In this document: positions 1-8,236 of the stretch, in pieces
How the letters are laid out: every line of letters begins with the position of its first letter
How positions within the stretch are numbered: position 1 is the stretch's first letter
Source of the DNA: Burkholderiales bacterium PBB6
GTDB lineage: Bacteria; Pseudomonadota; Gammaproteobacteria; Burkholderiales; Burkholderiaceae_C
DNA: 64,000 nucleotides
Direction: 5' to 3'
NCBI GenBank assembly: GCA_002255925.1
Contig: NKIH01000002.1
Location: 496,001-560,000 of the forward strand
Translations under genes and position numbers: made by a program
The notes under the pieces: model-generated
What the model was told of the DNA's origin: nothing
What the model saw: the letters and a program-made list of their open reading frames with translations, nothing else
Database searches by the model: none

Positions 1-73
1 AGGCATCGTGTCGATCTCGCTGAACCCGGACTCGGTGATCGAGACCTGGAAGCGTCTGGCCAGCCAGAAGTAA
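1..73 (+). CDS. ppsA: Phosphoenolpyruvate synthase, C-terminal end (partial)
   Basis: Only the last 23 codons are present, in the frame starting at base 2 and ending at TAA 71-73. The readable peptide (GIVSISLNPDSVIETWKRL, then ASQK) matches the conserved C-terminal end of PEP synthase, where SLNPD(S/T)V precedes a short helix. PEP synthase converts pyruvate and ATP to phosphoenolpyruvate, AMP and phosphate in gluconeogenesis. A strong hairpin follows 22 bases downstream. The identification rests on a short but distinctive peptide. The rest of the gene lies upstream of the window. Confidence 0.75.
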   Translation, partial: GIVSISLNPDSVIETWKRLASQK

Positions 74-95
74 GCGGCCCGCAGCCGTTCACGCA

Positions 96-127
96 CACAA
101 GGGGCCGGCACACGCCGGCCCCTTGTG
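96..127 (+). terminator. Hairpin terminator after ppsA
   Basis: A perfect 14-bp stem (96-109 with 114-127) closes on a 4-base ACAC loop. No T-run follows, so it may be Rho-assisted or act as an mRNA 3' end. Its right arm runs into the candidate extended -10 element of the next operon. Confidence 0.65.
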
Positions 128-134
128 CTATGAT
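126..134 (+). promoter_or_regulatory. Candidate extended -10 promoter for rpsF operon
   Basis: TGCTATGAT is a TGN-extended -10 element with TATGAT matching TATAAT in 5 of 6 positions. It lies about 75 bases before rpsF. No good -35 is visible, because the region is occupied by the preceding hairpin; extended -10 promoters tolerate that. The transcription start would be near 141. Confidence 0.45.
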
Positions 135-208
135 GATCGGCTTTCCCTTGTCGTACCAGCCTTGACGCGCAGGGCGACTTCCTCCAATGGAACCCAAAAG
201 GAGTTTTC

Positions 209-571
209 ATGCGTCACTATGAGATCGTGCTGCTGATCCATCCGGATCAGAGCGAACAGGTTCCGGCCATGCTGGAGCGTTACAAGAGCCTCGTCACCAC
301 CGGTGGTGGCAAGGTCACCCGAGTGGAAGACTGGGGCCGCCGTCAGCTGGCCTACATGATCCAGAAGCTCGCGAAGGCACATTACCTGTGCCTGAACATC
401 GAGTGCTCGAACGAAGTTCTGGCCGAACTCGAGACCGGCTTCCGTTTCAACGACGCCGTGCTGCGTCACCTGACTGTCAAGCAAGACGCCGCCGTGACCG
501 GCCCGTCCGTGATGATGAAGTCGGTTGAAAAGGAAGAAGCTCGCAAGGCTGCGCAGGACACTGCCGCCTGA
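209..571 (+). CDS. rpsF: 30S ribosomal protein bS6
   Basis: A 120-residue protein with the typical S6 start [15 protein letters not shown] and the conserved core [13 protein letters not shown] near residues 50-62. S6 binds 16S rRNA together with S18 in the platform of the small subunit. The start is fixed by a strong AAAAGGAG Shine-Dalgarno sequence about 5 bases upstream. It is the first gene of the rpsF-priB-rpsR-rplI operon. The C-terminal tail is short and charged. Length is normal for betaproteobacteria. Confidence 0.97.
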   Translation: MRHYEIVLLIHPDQSEQVPAMLERYKSLVTTGGGKVTRVEDWGRRQLAYMIQKLAKAHYLCLNIECSNEVLAELETGFRFNDAVLRHLTVKQDAAVTGPSVMMKSVEKEEARKAAQDTAA

Positions 572-609
572 GTTCGTACAGGGTTGTCTGATCAGTCGAG
601 GTGTTGTTC

Positions 610-891
610 ATGAACCGTCTGGTTCTTGCTGCCAAGCTGATCGAAAAAAGCGCACTGCGTTACACCCCGGCCGGCGTCCCGGCCCTGGATCTGCAACTGA
701 TGCATGAATCCACGGTCAGTGAAGACGGTCAGCCCCGCAAGGTTTCCATGGAAATCAGAGCGGTTGGCATCGGGGGAATCACCTCGCGTTTGCAGTCCGT
801 GGCACTGGGAGTGCCAGTCGAAATGGCTGGTTTTCTCGCCGCCACGCGGAACGGCAAAGGCATCGTGTTTCACGTCACTGAAGTCGCCTGA
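610..891 (+). CDS. priB: Primosomal replication protein PriB
   Basis: A 93-residue OB-fold protein between rpsF and rpsR, the classical position of priB. PriB binds single-stranded DNA and links PriA to DnaT or helicase loading during replication restart. The sequence MNRLVLAAKLIEK...LRYTPAGVPALDLQLMHES is characteristic of the family. I chose ATG 610 over the in-frame GTG 601 because a GAGG ribosome site ends about 8 bases before 610. The 38-base gap from rpsF and 49-base gap to rpsR fit one operon. Confidence 0.92.
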   Translation: MNRLVLAAKLIEKSALRYTPAGVPALDLQLMHESTVSEDGQPRKVSMEIRAVGIGGITSRLQSVALGVPVEMAGFLAATRNGKGIVFHVTEVA

Positions 892-940
892 CCAACCCGA
901 ACCTGTTTCCCAATCCGGATAGAAATTTACCGAGGCCATC

Positions 941-1225
941 ATGCCCCCTCCAAAGAGCCGTTTTTCCAAGGACCGTCGTCCCAAGCGCAACCAGCAATCG
1001 CTGCTGTTCCGTCGCAAGAAGTTCTGCCGCTTCACCGTCACTGGCGTCGAATCGATCGACTACAAGGACGTGGACCTGCTGCGTGACTTCATCGGCGAAA
1101 ACGGCAAGATCACGCCGGCCCGCCTGACCGGCACCCGCGCTTTCTTCCAGCGTCAGCTGACCAACGCCATCAAGCGTTCGCGCTTCCTGGCCATGCTGCC
1201 GTACAGCGACCAGCACCGCGTCTAA
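941..1225 (+). CDS. rpsR: 30S ribosomal protein bS18
   Basis: A 94-residue basic protein with the S18 signature: [20 protein letters not shown], then [17 protein letters not shown] and a C-terminal [13 protein letters not shown]18 partners S6 on the 30S platform, and their genes are co-transcribed here. Its short N-terminal extension ([15 protein letters not shown]) is basic, as in other betaproteobacteria. It is separated from rplI by 12 bases containing an AAGGAGA ribosome site. Confidence 0.97.
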   Translation: MPPPKSRFSKDRRPKRNQQSLLFRRKKFCRFTVTGVESIDYKDVDLLRDFIGENGKITPARLTGTRAFFQRQLTNAIKRSRFLAMLPYSDQHRV

Positions 1226-1237
1226 GGAGACAACACC

Positions 1238-1690
1238 ATGCAAATCATCCTGCTGGACAAGGTTGCAAACCTGGGCAACCTGGGCGATATCGTCAAGGTC
1301 AAGGACGGCTACGCTCGCAATTTCCTGATCCCGTCGAAGCGCGCTCGTCGTGCCACCGATGCGGCCATCAAGGAATTCGAAGCACGTCGCGCTGAACTGG
1401 AAAAGGTTGCTGCTGAAAAGCTGTCCGCCGCTCAAGCTGTTGGCGAAAAGCTGGCTGGCCTGACCGTCGTTGTCAGCCAGAAGGCTGGCGTTGACGGCCG
1501 TCTGTTCGGTTCGGTCACCAACCATGACGTGGCCGATGGCCTGGTCAAGGCTGGCTTCCAGATCGCCAAGGCGCAAGTGCGCATGCCGAACGGCCCGCTG
1601 AAGGCTGTTGGCGAATTCCCGGTGAGCGTTGCTGCTCACACCGACGTGGTGGTCGAAATCACCGTCAAGGTCATCGCTGCTGTCGAGTGA
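1238..1690 (+). CDS. rplI: 50S ribosomal protein bL9
   Basis: A 150-residue protein starting [19 protein letters not shown], the RNA-binding N-terminal domain of L9. The signature [20 protein letters not shown] covers about residues 22-41. A long central helix (about 45-75) leads to the C-terminal domain. L9 binds 23S rRNA at the base of the L1 stalk. It is the last gene of the operon and is followed by an intrinsic terminator with a TTCG loop. Confidence 0.97.
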   Translation: MQIILLDKVANLGNLGDIVKVKDGYARNFLIPSKRARRATDAAIKEFEARRAELEKVAAEKLSAAQAVGEKLAGLTVVVSQKAGVDGRLFGSVTNHDVADGLVKAGFQIAKAQVRMPNGPLKAVGEFPVSVAAHTDVVVEITVKVIAAVE

Positions 1691-1717
1691 TCTTCACGGC
1701 GGTTCGCCGCACGTTTC

Positions 1718-1747
1718 AAGGGGCCGGTTTTCGAACCGGCCCTTTTT
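1718..1747 (+). terminator. Intrinsic terminator after rplI
   Basis: A 12-bp hairpin with one G-T pair, a UUCG tetraloop at 1730-1733, and a T5 run at 1743-1747 that also pairs with upstream bases. It ends the ribosomal operon 28 bases after rplI. Confidence 0.88.
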
Positions 1748-1808
1748 CATTTCCGGCTCCACTTCAGCAGCAACTGCTGCATCCACTTCTGCACTGAAGT
1801 TCCCCAGG

Positions 1809-1829
1809 CTGTCCACAGCTTTGTCCACA
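1809..1829. promoter_or_regulatory. Two DnaA-box-like sequences upstream of dnaB
   Basis: CTGTCCACA (1809-1817) and TTGTCCACA (1821-1829) are direct repeats 12 bases apart, start to start. TTGTCCACA differs from the DnaA consensus TTATCCACA at one position. They lie in the 115-base gap before dnaB. Binding is not shown by the sequence, and no clear -35/-10 pair was found in this gap. Confidence 0.3.
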
Positions 1830-1862
1830 GCGCCCCCTCAGGCCTGAACGTATCATCTGACG

Positions 1863-3284
1863 ATGTCCACGATCTTCGATTCCTTCGATCCGCAGTCCGC
1901 TCCGCGTGACCCCGAAATCGCGAAGCTGCGCGTGCCGCCGCATTCCGTCGAGGCCGAGCAAAGCGTGCTGGGCGGCTTGATGCTCGACAACGGCGCGTGG
2001 GACCGGGCAGCCGATGTGCTCAAGGACGATGACTTCTACCGATACGAGCACAAGACGATCTTCGCCGCCATTGGCGCGCTAATCAGCACCAGCAAGCCGG
2101 CCGACGTCATCACGGTGTTCGAGCAGTTGCAGATGCTGGGCAAGGCCGAAGAGTGCGGTGGTCTGGGTTACCTCAACGGCCTGGCGCAGAGCGTGCCAAG
2201 CGCGGCCAACCTTCGCCGCTATGCCGAGATCGTTCGCGAGCGCGCCATCCTGCGCAAGCTGATTGCCGCCAGCGACGAGATCGCTACGCAGGCCTTCAAT
2301 CCGCTGGGCAAGCAGGTCACGCAGATCCTGGACGAGGCCGAAGGCAAGATTTTCAAGATTGGTGAAGAAGGTCAGCGTACCAAGCAAGGTTTCCAGAGCA
2401 TGGACAACCTGGTGATGCAGCTGATCGACCGGGTGACCGAGCTGGCTGAAAACGGCGCCGAGGACGTGACGGGTGTGCGCACCGGCTTCTTCGAGCTCGA
2501 CCGCATGACCGCCGGCTTGCAGGGCGGTGACCTGATCATCCTGGCAGCGCGGCCGTCGATGGGCAAAACCGCCTTCGCACTGAACATCGCCGAAAACGTG
2601 GCCGTGGCCGAAGGCCTGCCCGTGGTCGTGTTCTCCATGGAAATGGGTGCGGCGCAGTTGGCGTTGCGTCTGGTGGGCTCGCTGGGGCGGATTGACCAGT
2701 CCGGCCTGCGCACCGGCCGCCTGCGCGACGAAGACTGGGGCCGCCTGACCGAGGCCGTGGACAAGCTGTCGAAGTCGTCGATCTTCATCGATGAAACTCC
2801 TGCCTTGAACCCGGCTGAGTTGCGCGCCCGGGCGCGGCGCCAGGCCCGCCAATGCGGCAAGCTCGGCCTGATCGTCATCGACTACCTGCAGCTGATGAGC
2901 GGCAGCAATTCCAGCAGCGGCGAAAACCGGGCGACCGAGATTTCGGAGATTTCCCGGGGCCTGAAAGCGCTGGCCAAGGAGTTGAACTGCCCGGTGATTG
3001 CCTTGTCGCAGTTGAACCGGTCGGTTGAAACCCGTACCGACAAGCGGCCGATGATGTCTGACCTGCGGGAGTCGGGCGCCATCGAGCAGGATGCGGACGT
3101 GATCATGTTCATCTACCGCGACGACTACTACAACCGCGAAGATTCCAAGGTGCCGGGCACCGCGGAAATCATCATCGGCAAGCAGCGTAACGGCCCGGTC
3201 GGCTCATTGCACCTCGCGTTCCTGAAGCAGCAGACCCGGTTCGACAACCTCGCCCCCGACGTCTCGTACGGCAGCGAATACTGA
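1863..3284 (+). CDS. dnaB: Replicative DNA helicase DnaB
   Basis: A 473-residue RecA-fold helicase that unwinds DNA at the replication fork as a hexamer. The N-terminal primase-interacting domain carries LRVPPHSVEAEQSVLGGLMLD (split as LRVPPHSVEAEQ and SVLGGLMLD, about residues 21-41). Walker A ARPSMGKTAFALN lies near 229-241, Walker B LIVIDYLQLM near 337-346, and the late motif LRESGAIEQDADVI near 402-415. No intein is present. Transcription may begin in the gap after the rplI terminator. Confidence 0.97.
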   Translation: MSTIFDSFDPQSAPRDPEIAKLRVPPHSVEAEQSVLGGLMLDNGAWDRAADVLKDDDFYRYEHKTIFAAIGALISTSKPADVITVFEQLQMLGKAEECGGLGYLNGLAQSVPSAANLRRYAEIVRERAILRKLIAASDEIATQAFNPLGKQVTQILDEAEGKIFKIGEEGQRTKQGFQSMDNLVMQLIDRVTELAENGAEDVTGVRTGFFELDRMTAGLQGGDLIILAARPSMGKTAFALNIAENVAVAEGLPVVVFSMEMGAAQLALRLVGSLGRIDQSGLRTGRLRDEDWGRLTEAVDKLSKSSIFIDETPALNPAELRARARRQARQCGKLGLIVIDYLQLMSGSNSSSGENRATEISEISRGLKALAKELNCPVIALSQLNRSVETRTDKRPMMSDLRESGAIEQDADVIMFIYRDDYYNREDSKVPGTAEIIIGKQRNGPVGSLHLAFLKQQTRFDNLAPDVSYGSEY

Positions 3285-3303
3285 CCTTGCCTCCACAGGT
3301 GTA

Positions 3304-3319
3304 CTGTATGAAAATACAG
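3304..3319. promoter_or_regulatory. LexA (SOS) box
   Basis: CTGTATGAAAATACAG has perfect 6-base inverted arms (CTGTAT/ATACAG) and fits the proteobacterial CTGT-N8-ACAG LexA operator. It overlaps a plausible promoter: -35 TCCACA at 3292-3297, 17-base spacer, -10 TACAGT at 3315-3320. It stands directly before a radical SAM gene whose Pseudomonas homologue PA0069 is, from my recall, in the LexA regulon. Confidence 0.82.
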
Positions 3320-3362
3320 TATGCCTGCTGATGACCACCCTGAACCACCTTGCGCGGCAACC

Positions 3363-4478
3363 ATGCCGCAGCCGCCCATGCTCAAGGGCAGGGGAACCGG
3401 TTGGGCGATCGCGACGCGCTTCGCGCTTGATCAGCGCGAGGCCATTGATGACGGTTGGGGCTCGCTCGAGCAAGCCGTCGATGAGCAGCCTGCGGGGCAG
3501 ACCACCCAGATCATCGAGGAGCGCGTCAAGCGCATCCTGAGCAGCAACGATTCACCGGACATCAGCTTTGATCTCTCGGTGAATCCGTACCGGGGCTGTG
3601 AGCACGGCTGCGTTTATTGTTACGCACGGCCCACCCACAGCTACCTCAACCTGTCGCCCGGGCTGGATTTCGAGACCCGCATCGTCGCCAAGGTGAATGC
3701 GGCCGAACAGCTGCGTGTGGCGTTCTCCCGCCGTGGCTATCAGCCGGCCTTGCTGAACGTGGGTTCGATCACCGATGCCTACCAGCCGGTGGAGCGCAAG
3801 TTGCGCATCACGCGCTCGGTGGTGGAGGTGCTCAGCGAATGCAGCCACCCGTTTTCCGTGATCACCAAATCGTCGGGCATCGAGCGCGACATCGACTTGA
3901 TCGCGCCGATGGCCGCGCGGCGGCTGGCGGCGGCCTATGTCTCCATCACCACGCTGGACCCTGCACTGGCCCGCATCCTCGAGCCCCGCGCCGCAGCGCC
4001 AGAGCGTCGGCTGCGCACCATCCGCACCTTGAGCGACGCAGGCATTCCGGTGGGGGTGAGCGTGTCGCCCATCATCCCTTTCATCAACGAGCCCGAACTC
4101 GAGCGCATCCTCGAGGCAGCCGCTGAGGCCGGTGCCACCTCGGCGTTCTGTGTGGTGCTGCGGTTGCCCTGGGAGGTCAACCCGCTGTTCCAGCACTGGC
4201 TGGAAAGCCACTTCCCCGACCGTGCAAAGCGGGTGATGGCGCGGGTGCGCGACATGCGGGGCGGCAAGGACAACGATGCCCAATTCGGCAGCCGGATGAC
4301 CGGGCAGGGGATCTGGGCCGATCTGATTCGCCAGCGGTTCAGGAAGGCCGCGGCGCGGTTTGGCTTGGTGCGCCAGCGTGTCGAGCTGGATCTCGGGCAA
4401 TTTCAGCCGCCGATGCGAGCGGGAACGAGCCCATCTGGCGTCAGGGCAAGCGCGCCGCAGCAAGCCAGCCTATTCTGA
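3363..4478 (+). CDS. PA0069-family radical SAM protein (SplB-like)
   Basis: A radical S-adenosylmethionine enzyme. The cluster motif CEHGCVYCYARP supplies the three cysteines (CX3CX2C), and the preceding DLSVNPYRG is typical of the PA0069 / SplB-like group. The N-terminal KGRG motif also fits. Members resemble spore photoproduct lyase, but the substrate of this branch is not established. I prefer ATG 3363 (371 residues) because the LexA-controlled -10 at 3315-3320 places the transcription start downstream of the in-frame ATG 3321; the 14-residue longer form remains possible. No clear ribosome site decides it. The LexA box suggests DNA-damage induction. Confidence 0.85.
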   Translation: MPQPPMLKGRGTGWAIATRFALDQREAIDDGWGSLEQAVDEQPAGQTTQIIEERVKRILSSNDSPDISFDLSVNPYRGCEHGCVYCYARPTHSYLNLSPGLDFETRIVAKVNAAEQLRVAFSRRGYQPALLNVGSITDAYQPVERKLRITRSVVEVLSECSHPFSVITKSSGIERDIDLIAPMAARRLAAAYVSITTLDPALARILEPRAAAPERRLRTIRTLSDAGIPVGVSVSPIIPFINEPELERILEAAAEAGATSAFCVVLRLPWEVNPLFQHWLESHFPDRAKRVMARVRDMRGGKDNDAQFGSRMTGQGIWADLIRQRFRKAAARFGLVRQRVELDLGQFQPPMRAGTSPSGVRASAPQQASLF

Positions 4479-4487
4479 GGTGCTGGA

Positions 4488-5111
4488 TCAGGGCAGCGTC
4501 AATTCGAAGCGTGTGCCGCCGCCGTCCGGCCTGGTTTGGGCGGTGGCCGTGCCGGTGCGTTGACCGCGGCGATGGGCCTTGGCCACGGAGGCACACAGCG
4601 TCAGCCCCAGACCGGTGCTTTGCCCGTTGCTCTCCTGCAGACCGGGGCCGTCATCGTCAACGGCCAGGTGCAGGGCCCCGGCGTCGGTCCAGCTGCGCAG
4701 CCACACCTGTTTTCGGGCGAAGCGCTGCGCGTTGTGAATGGCTGCGTCAAGCGCCATGCTGACCAGCCGTCGGTCGAAGTACCAGCAGGCTGGCATCGGG
4801 CCGGCGTCGTGGTGCACCCGCGGGGCTGGCAGGTCCGGGCGCATCGCCTTGGCGCGTTCAGCCGCGGCTTGCAGCAATTCTTCGGGCGACTCGTCCTCAC
4901 ACCACACCGGCAGCCCTTGGCCGTCGTTCAGCTCGCCCGCTTCCACGGTCAGCCATTGGACAAAGCGCAGGCGCAACTCCTGACATTGGTGATGGGCCGC
5001 GCTGGCATCCTCGGTGTTGGGCAATACACTCAGGCGGCTGAGCTGCTCTTCCAGGCTGCCCAGCGCATTCTTCAGGTCATGCAACACCAGCGCCGTGAGG
5101 GTCGGGTTCAT
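4488..5111 (-). CDS. Small soluble sensor histidine kinase
   Basis: A 207-residue protein with no membrane segment or sensor domain. The start carries an H-box-like LVLHDLKNALGSLEEQL with candidate phospho-acceptor His11. The rest is an HATPase domain: N-box around DAAIHNAQRFA, G1 DDDGPGL, and G2 STGLGLTLC. It lies 34 bases downstream of the receiver-TPR gene in the same direction and is probably its partner. With no input domain, it would need another protein or the TPR partner to give it a signal. Confidence 0.8.
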   Translation of the reverse strand: MNPTLTALVLHDLKNALGSLEEQLSRLSVLPNTEDASAAHHQCQELRLRFVQWLTVEAGELNDGQGLPVWCEDESPEELLQAAAERAKAMRPDLPAPRVHHDAGPMPACWYFDRRLVSMALDAAIHNAQRFARKQVWLRSWTDAGALHLAVDDDGPGLQESNGQSTGLGLTLCASVAKAHRRGQRTGTATAQTRPDGGGTRFELTLP

Positions 5112-5145
5112 GGGATGAGGGGCTGCTGAGCGTGCCGGGCAGGGC

Positions 5146-6798
5146 TCAGGCGGCCAAACCTGCAGCCTTGTTCGCTGCGTTCAAGGTGGCCACGGTGTCG
5201 CGGTAATAGCGCTGCATCTGGGTCACGCGGTCATTGGCGGGCATCAGGGTTTCGAGGCGCGCCAGGTACAGCCGCACGCGCTCCACCACCGCCGAATTCA
5301 GTTGCTTCTTCAGGCGCAGCGACAGGCAGTTCATCTGGGCCGCCTGCAGCAGCACGCCGGTGTTGTCGGGGTAGTCAGCCACCGCTGATTCAATGGCCGA
5401 GAGGGCTTCGTCGATCTTGCTGTCGCGGAACAGGCTCTTGGCTTCCTTGACGCGTGTTTCCAACCCCGCAGCTGCCGCCTCGATCAGCGACTGCACCTTG
5501 TCTTCGTGCCCGGTGTCCCGCAGCGCATTGCCGATGAGTTGCTGCAAACGGGTGTTTTCATGGTCGGCGCTGATGGCTTGCTCCATCAGGGCCAGGCCGG
5601 CTGCTTCATTGCCGTCAAGCAGCTCGGCCTTGGCCAGCGCCACGGTGCCGAAGTCGGCCTTGGCTTTGCGCAGGCCACTGCGGGCACGCTCCAGCGTCGC
5701 CTTGGCGGCTTGTTCCTGGCCGCCACGCAGTTGTGCCTGTGCCTTGATGGCCAGCGACACCGCCTCGAAGGCCGGGTCCTGGCGGTTCAGCTTGACGCCG
5801 TCATTCATCAAATTGACGGCCTCGTTGTATTCGCCGCGGTCGACCAGCGTCTGGCCCAGCCACAGCATGTCCTGGGTCTGCGCCGTGATCGACGATTTGG
5901 TCAGCTTGGTGACCTTCTGGAAGCTGTCCTTGGCCGTTTCCAGATCGCCGTTGCGGTAGGCACTTTCGCCCAGCAGGCGGTGGCGTCGAGCCGATGGCAC
6001 CACCGTGGCGGCATCGCGCAGCACCCACATGGCACCGTGCGCGTCGCCTTCGGCCTCCATGGATTCGGCGATCACGTCGTAGGCAGCCACGAGCTTGTCA
6101 CCTTCCGGCGACTCGATCAGCTCAGTCGCAATCTGGCGGGCGTCGGCAAATTTGCCGGCGGCCTTGTGGGCCCGCGCCAGGCCCAGGCGCGCCCACACCA
6201 GGTCCGGGCGTTCATCCAGGGCCGCGTAGAAGCAGGTCTTGGCATCTTCATGGCGGCCCATCTGCAGCAGGGTCTGGCCCTTGTACTGCAAGGCTTGCAT
6301 CAGCCAGCGGTCGCGTCGGGTGATGAGCTCGTCACAGCAGGCCACGGCACCGGCCCAGTCCTTCTTCTGCAGCTTGGCGAGGATCGGCAGCAGGGCCTGG
6401 CGGCGCTCCAGCTGGCTGCGCAGGCGCTCACCGATGTCGGTGGCCGTGATCGGCTTGAGCAGGTAGGCGTCGGGCTTGTGTTCGTTGGCTGCGGCCACCG
6501 AGGCATAGGCACCTTCGGCCGTGACCATGAAGAACAGGGCGTCGGCCGCCAGCAGGTTCTGGTCGCGCAGGTGCTCCAGCAACTGCTGGCCGTCCGTGCG
6601 GGCGTTCAGGTTGTAGTCGCAGAGGATCAGGTTGTAGGGCCTGCTGCGGATCATCCGGATCGCATCTTCAGCGGTGGTTGACGCGTCCACCTTGCCGATG
6701 CCGAGCGAGCTCAATTGCCCGCGCAGCGTGGTTTGCTGCACCGACATGTCATCGATGATCAGCGCGGTCAGCGTCGCAAAATTGGGCAAGGTGGCCAT
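5146..6798 (-). CDS. Response regulator with receiver and TPR repeats
   Basis: A 550-residue protein. An N-terminal receiver (about residues 10-130) has the acidic pair in LIIDDMS, phospho-acceptor Asp in NLILCDYNLN, and Lys in YLLKPITATD. The remaining ~400 residues are alpha-helical tetratricopeptide-like repeats (for example KTCFYAALDERPDLVWARLGLARAHKAAGKF, split here as KTCFYAALDERPDL and VWARLGLARAHKAAG). The output would be protein-protein interaction and not DNA binding. It precedes the small kinase at 4488-5111 by 34 bases. The target is unknown. Confidence 0.85.
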   Translation of the reverse strand: MATLPNFATLTALIIDDMSVQQTTLRGQLSSLGIGKVDASTTAEDAIRMIRSRPYNLILCDYNLNARTDGQQLLEHLRDQNLLAADALFFMVTAEGAYASVAAANEHKPDAYLLKPITATDIGERLRSQLERRQALLPILAKLQKKDWAGAVACCDELITRRDRWLMQALQYKGQTLLQMGRHEDAKTCFYAALDERPDLVWARLGLARAHKAAGKFADARQIATELIESPEGDKLVAAYDVIAESMEAEGDAHGAMWVLRDAATVVPSARRHRLLGESAYRNGDLETAKDSFQKVTKLTKSSITAQTQDMLWLGQTLVDRGEYNEAVNLMNDGVKLNRQDPAFEAVSLAIKAQAQLRGGQEQAAKATLERARSGLRKAKADFGTVALAKAELLDGNEAAGLALMEQAISADHENTRLQQLIGNALRDTGHEDKVQSLIEAAAAGLETRVKEAKSLFRDSKIDEALSAIESAVADYPDNTGVLLQAAQMNCLSLRLKKQLNSAVVERVRLYLARLETLMPANDRVTQMQRYYRDTVATLNAANKAAGLAA

Positions 6799-6910
6799 GG
6801 CGGTTTCAGCAGGGCTGGCTAGTGATAGTCAACGTCCGGCAATGAGAGTACATGTCGGGTTTTCGTCCACTGCGCACCAGACTTGAGCACACCGCCCGCG
6901 CCAAGCCATG

Positions 6911-6945
6911 AAAAAGGCCCGCGAGGACGGTGTCCGCGCGGGCCC
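6911..6945 (-). terminator. Intrinsic terminator after dnaJ
   Basis: GGCCCGCG (6916-6923) pairs with CGCGGGCC (6937-6944), with a further 4-bp inner stem. On the minus strand the hairpin is followed by TTTTT (complement of 6911-6915). It ends the grpE-dnaK-dnaJ transcript. The gap 6799-6910, upstream of the TPR regulator, holds nothing else that I recognise. Confidence 0.85.
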
Positions 6946-6967
6946 TGTCAGCCTGGGGTGGGCTGAA

Positions 6968-8119
6968 TTACTTGAACAGGTCTTTCACCCGGTCGGTCCA
7001 GCTCTTGGCATTCGGTGAGTGCTTTTCGCCGCCCTTGCGGAAGGATTCGTCCAGCTCCTTCATCAGCTTGCGCTGGTGTTCGGTCAGCTTGACAGGCGTT
7101 TCCACCGTCACGTGGCAGTACAGATCGCCCGGGTATGACGAGCGGATGCCCTTGATGCCCTTGCCGCGCAGGCGGAAGGTCTTGCCGTGCTGGGTGCCAT
7201 CGGGCAGCTCGATCTCGACCTTGCTGTTCAGCGTCGGCACCTCGATGGCGCCACCCAGTGCGGCCGTGGTCAAGCCGATCGGCACGGTGCAGTGCAGGTC
7301 GTCGCCATCACGCTCGAAGATGTCGTGCTGCTTGATCCGGATCTCGATGTAGAGGTCACCGGCCGGGCCGCCGTTCGTGCCTGGTTCACCATTGCCGGCT
7401 GAGCGGATGCGCATGCCTTCGTTGATGCCGGCCGGGATCTTCACTTCCAGCGTCTTCTGGCGCTTGATCTTGCCGGCGCCGTTGCAGCTGGTGCAGGGCT
7501 CGGGAATGATCTTGCCGGTGCCCTGGCAATGCGGGCAGGTCTGCTGCACGCTGAAGAAGCCCTGGCGCATGTGCACCGTGCCGGCGCCATTGCAGGTACC
7601 GCAGGTCTTGGCCTTGGTGCCGGGCTTGGCGCCCGTGCCGCCGCAGGTGTCGCAGTGGTCCCAGCTCGGAATGCGGATCTGGCTGTCCTTGCCGAAGGCC
7701 GCTTCCTCCAGCGTGATTTCCATCGCATAGCTGAGGTCGTTGCCGCGGTACACCTGCTGGCCGCCGCCACGACGTCCGCCGCCACCCTGGCCACCAAAGA
7801 TGTCGCCGAAGATGTCGCCAAAGGCTTCAGCAAAGCCGCCGCCAAAGCCGTCGCCGCCGGGGCCGCCACGTCCGCCGCCCATGTTCGGGTCAACACCGGC
7901 ATGGCCGTACTGGTCGTAGGCCGCGCGCTTCTGGCCGTCCGAGAGCATCTCGTAGGCCTCCTTGACCTCCTTGAACTTCTCTTCGGCTTCCTTGGCGCCC
8001 TCACCCTGATTGCGGTCAGGGTGGAACTTCATGGCCAGCTTGCGATAGGCCTTCTTGATCTCTTCCTCGGTTGCGGACTTGGCCACACCCAGGATCTCGT
8101 AAAAGTCACGCTTTGCCAT
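6968..8119 (-). CDS. dnaJ: Chaperone DnaJ (Hsp40)
   Basis: A 383-residue type I DnaJ. The J-domain (1-70) contains the HPD motif in MKFHPDRNQ, which stimulates the DnaK ATPase. A Gly/Phe-rich linker covers about 75-125. Four zinc-binding CXXCXGXG repeats follow ([32 protein letters not shown]), then the two C-terminal substrate-binding domains. It lies 117 bases downstream of dnaK, with a hairpin in between. Confidence 0.97.
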   Translation of the reverse strand: MAKRDFYEILGVAKSATEEEIKKAYRKLAMKFHPDRNQGEGAKEAEEKFKEVKEAYEMLSDGQKRAAYDQYGHAGVDPNMGGGRGGPGGDGFGGGFAEAFGDIFGDIFGGQGGGGRRGGGQQVYRGNDLSYAMEITLEEAAFGKDSQIRIPSWDHCDTCGGTGAKPGTKAKTCGTCNGAGTVHMRQGFFSVQQTCPHCQGTGKIIPEPCTSCNGAGKIKRQKTLEVKIPAGINEGMRIRSAGNGEPGTNGGPAGDLYIEIRIKQHDIFERDGDDLHCTVPIGLTTAALGGAIEVPTLNSKVEIELPDGTQHGKTFRLRGKGIKGIRSSYPGDLYCHVTVETPVKLTEHQRKLMKELDESFRKGGEKHSPNAKSWTDRVKDLFK

Positions 8120-8142
8120 TGCAGATCTCGAACTCGTGAAAC

Positions 8143-8206
8143 AAAACCGCCGCGTGGAGGGTCAGGGCAGGCCTGGCACCTCGAACGCGGCGAGATATCG
8201 CGGCGG
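8143..8206 (-). promoter_or_regulatory. Hairpin between dnaK and dnaJ, possible attenuator
   Basis: CCGCCGCG (8147-8154) and CGCGGCGG (8199-8206) are perfect inverted arms with a 44-base loop. On the minus strand the structure is followed by TTTTGTTT. It could be a leaky terminator or a processing site that lowers dnaJ relative to dnaK. The large loop lowers confidence. Confidence 0.35.
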
Positions 8207-8236
8207 CGCCGGAGCGCACGCCGGGATATCGGCAGA

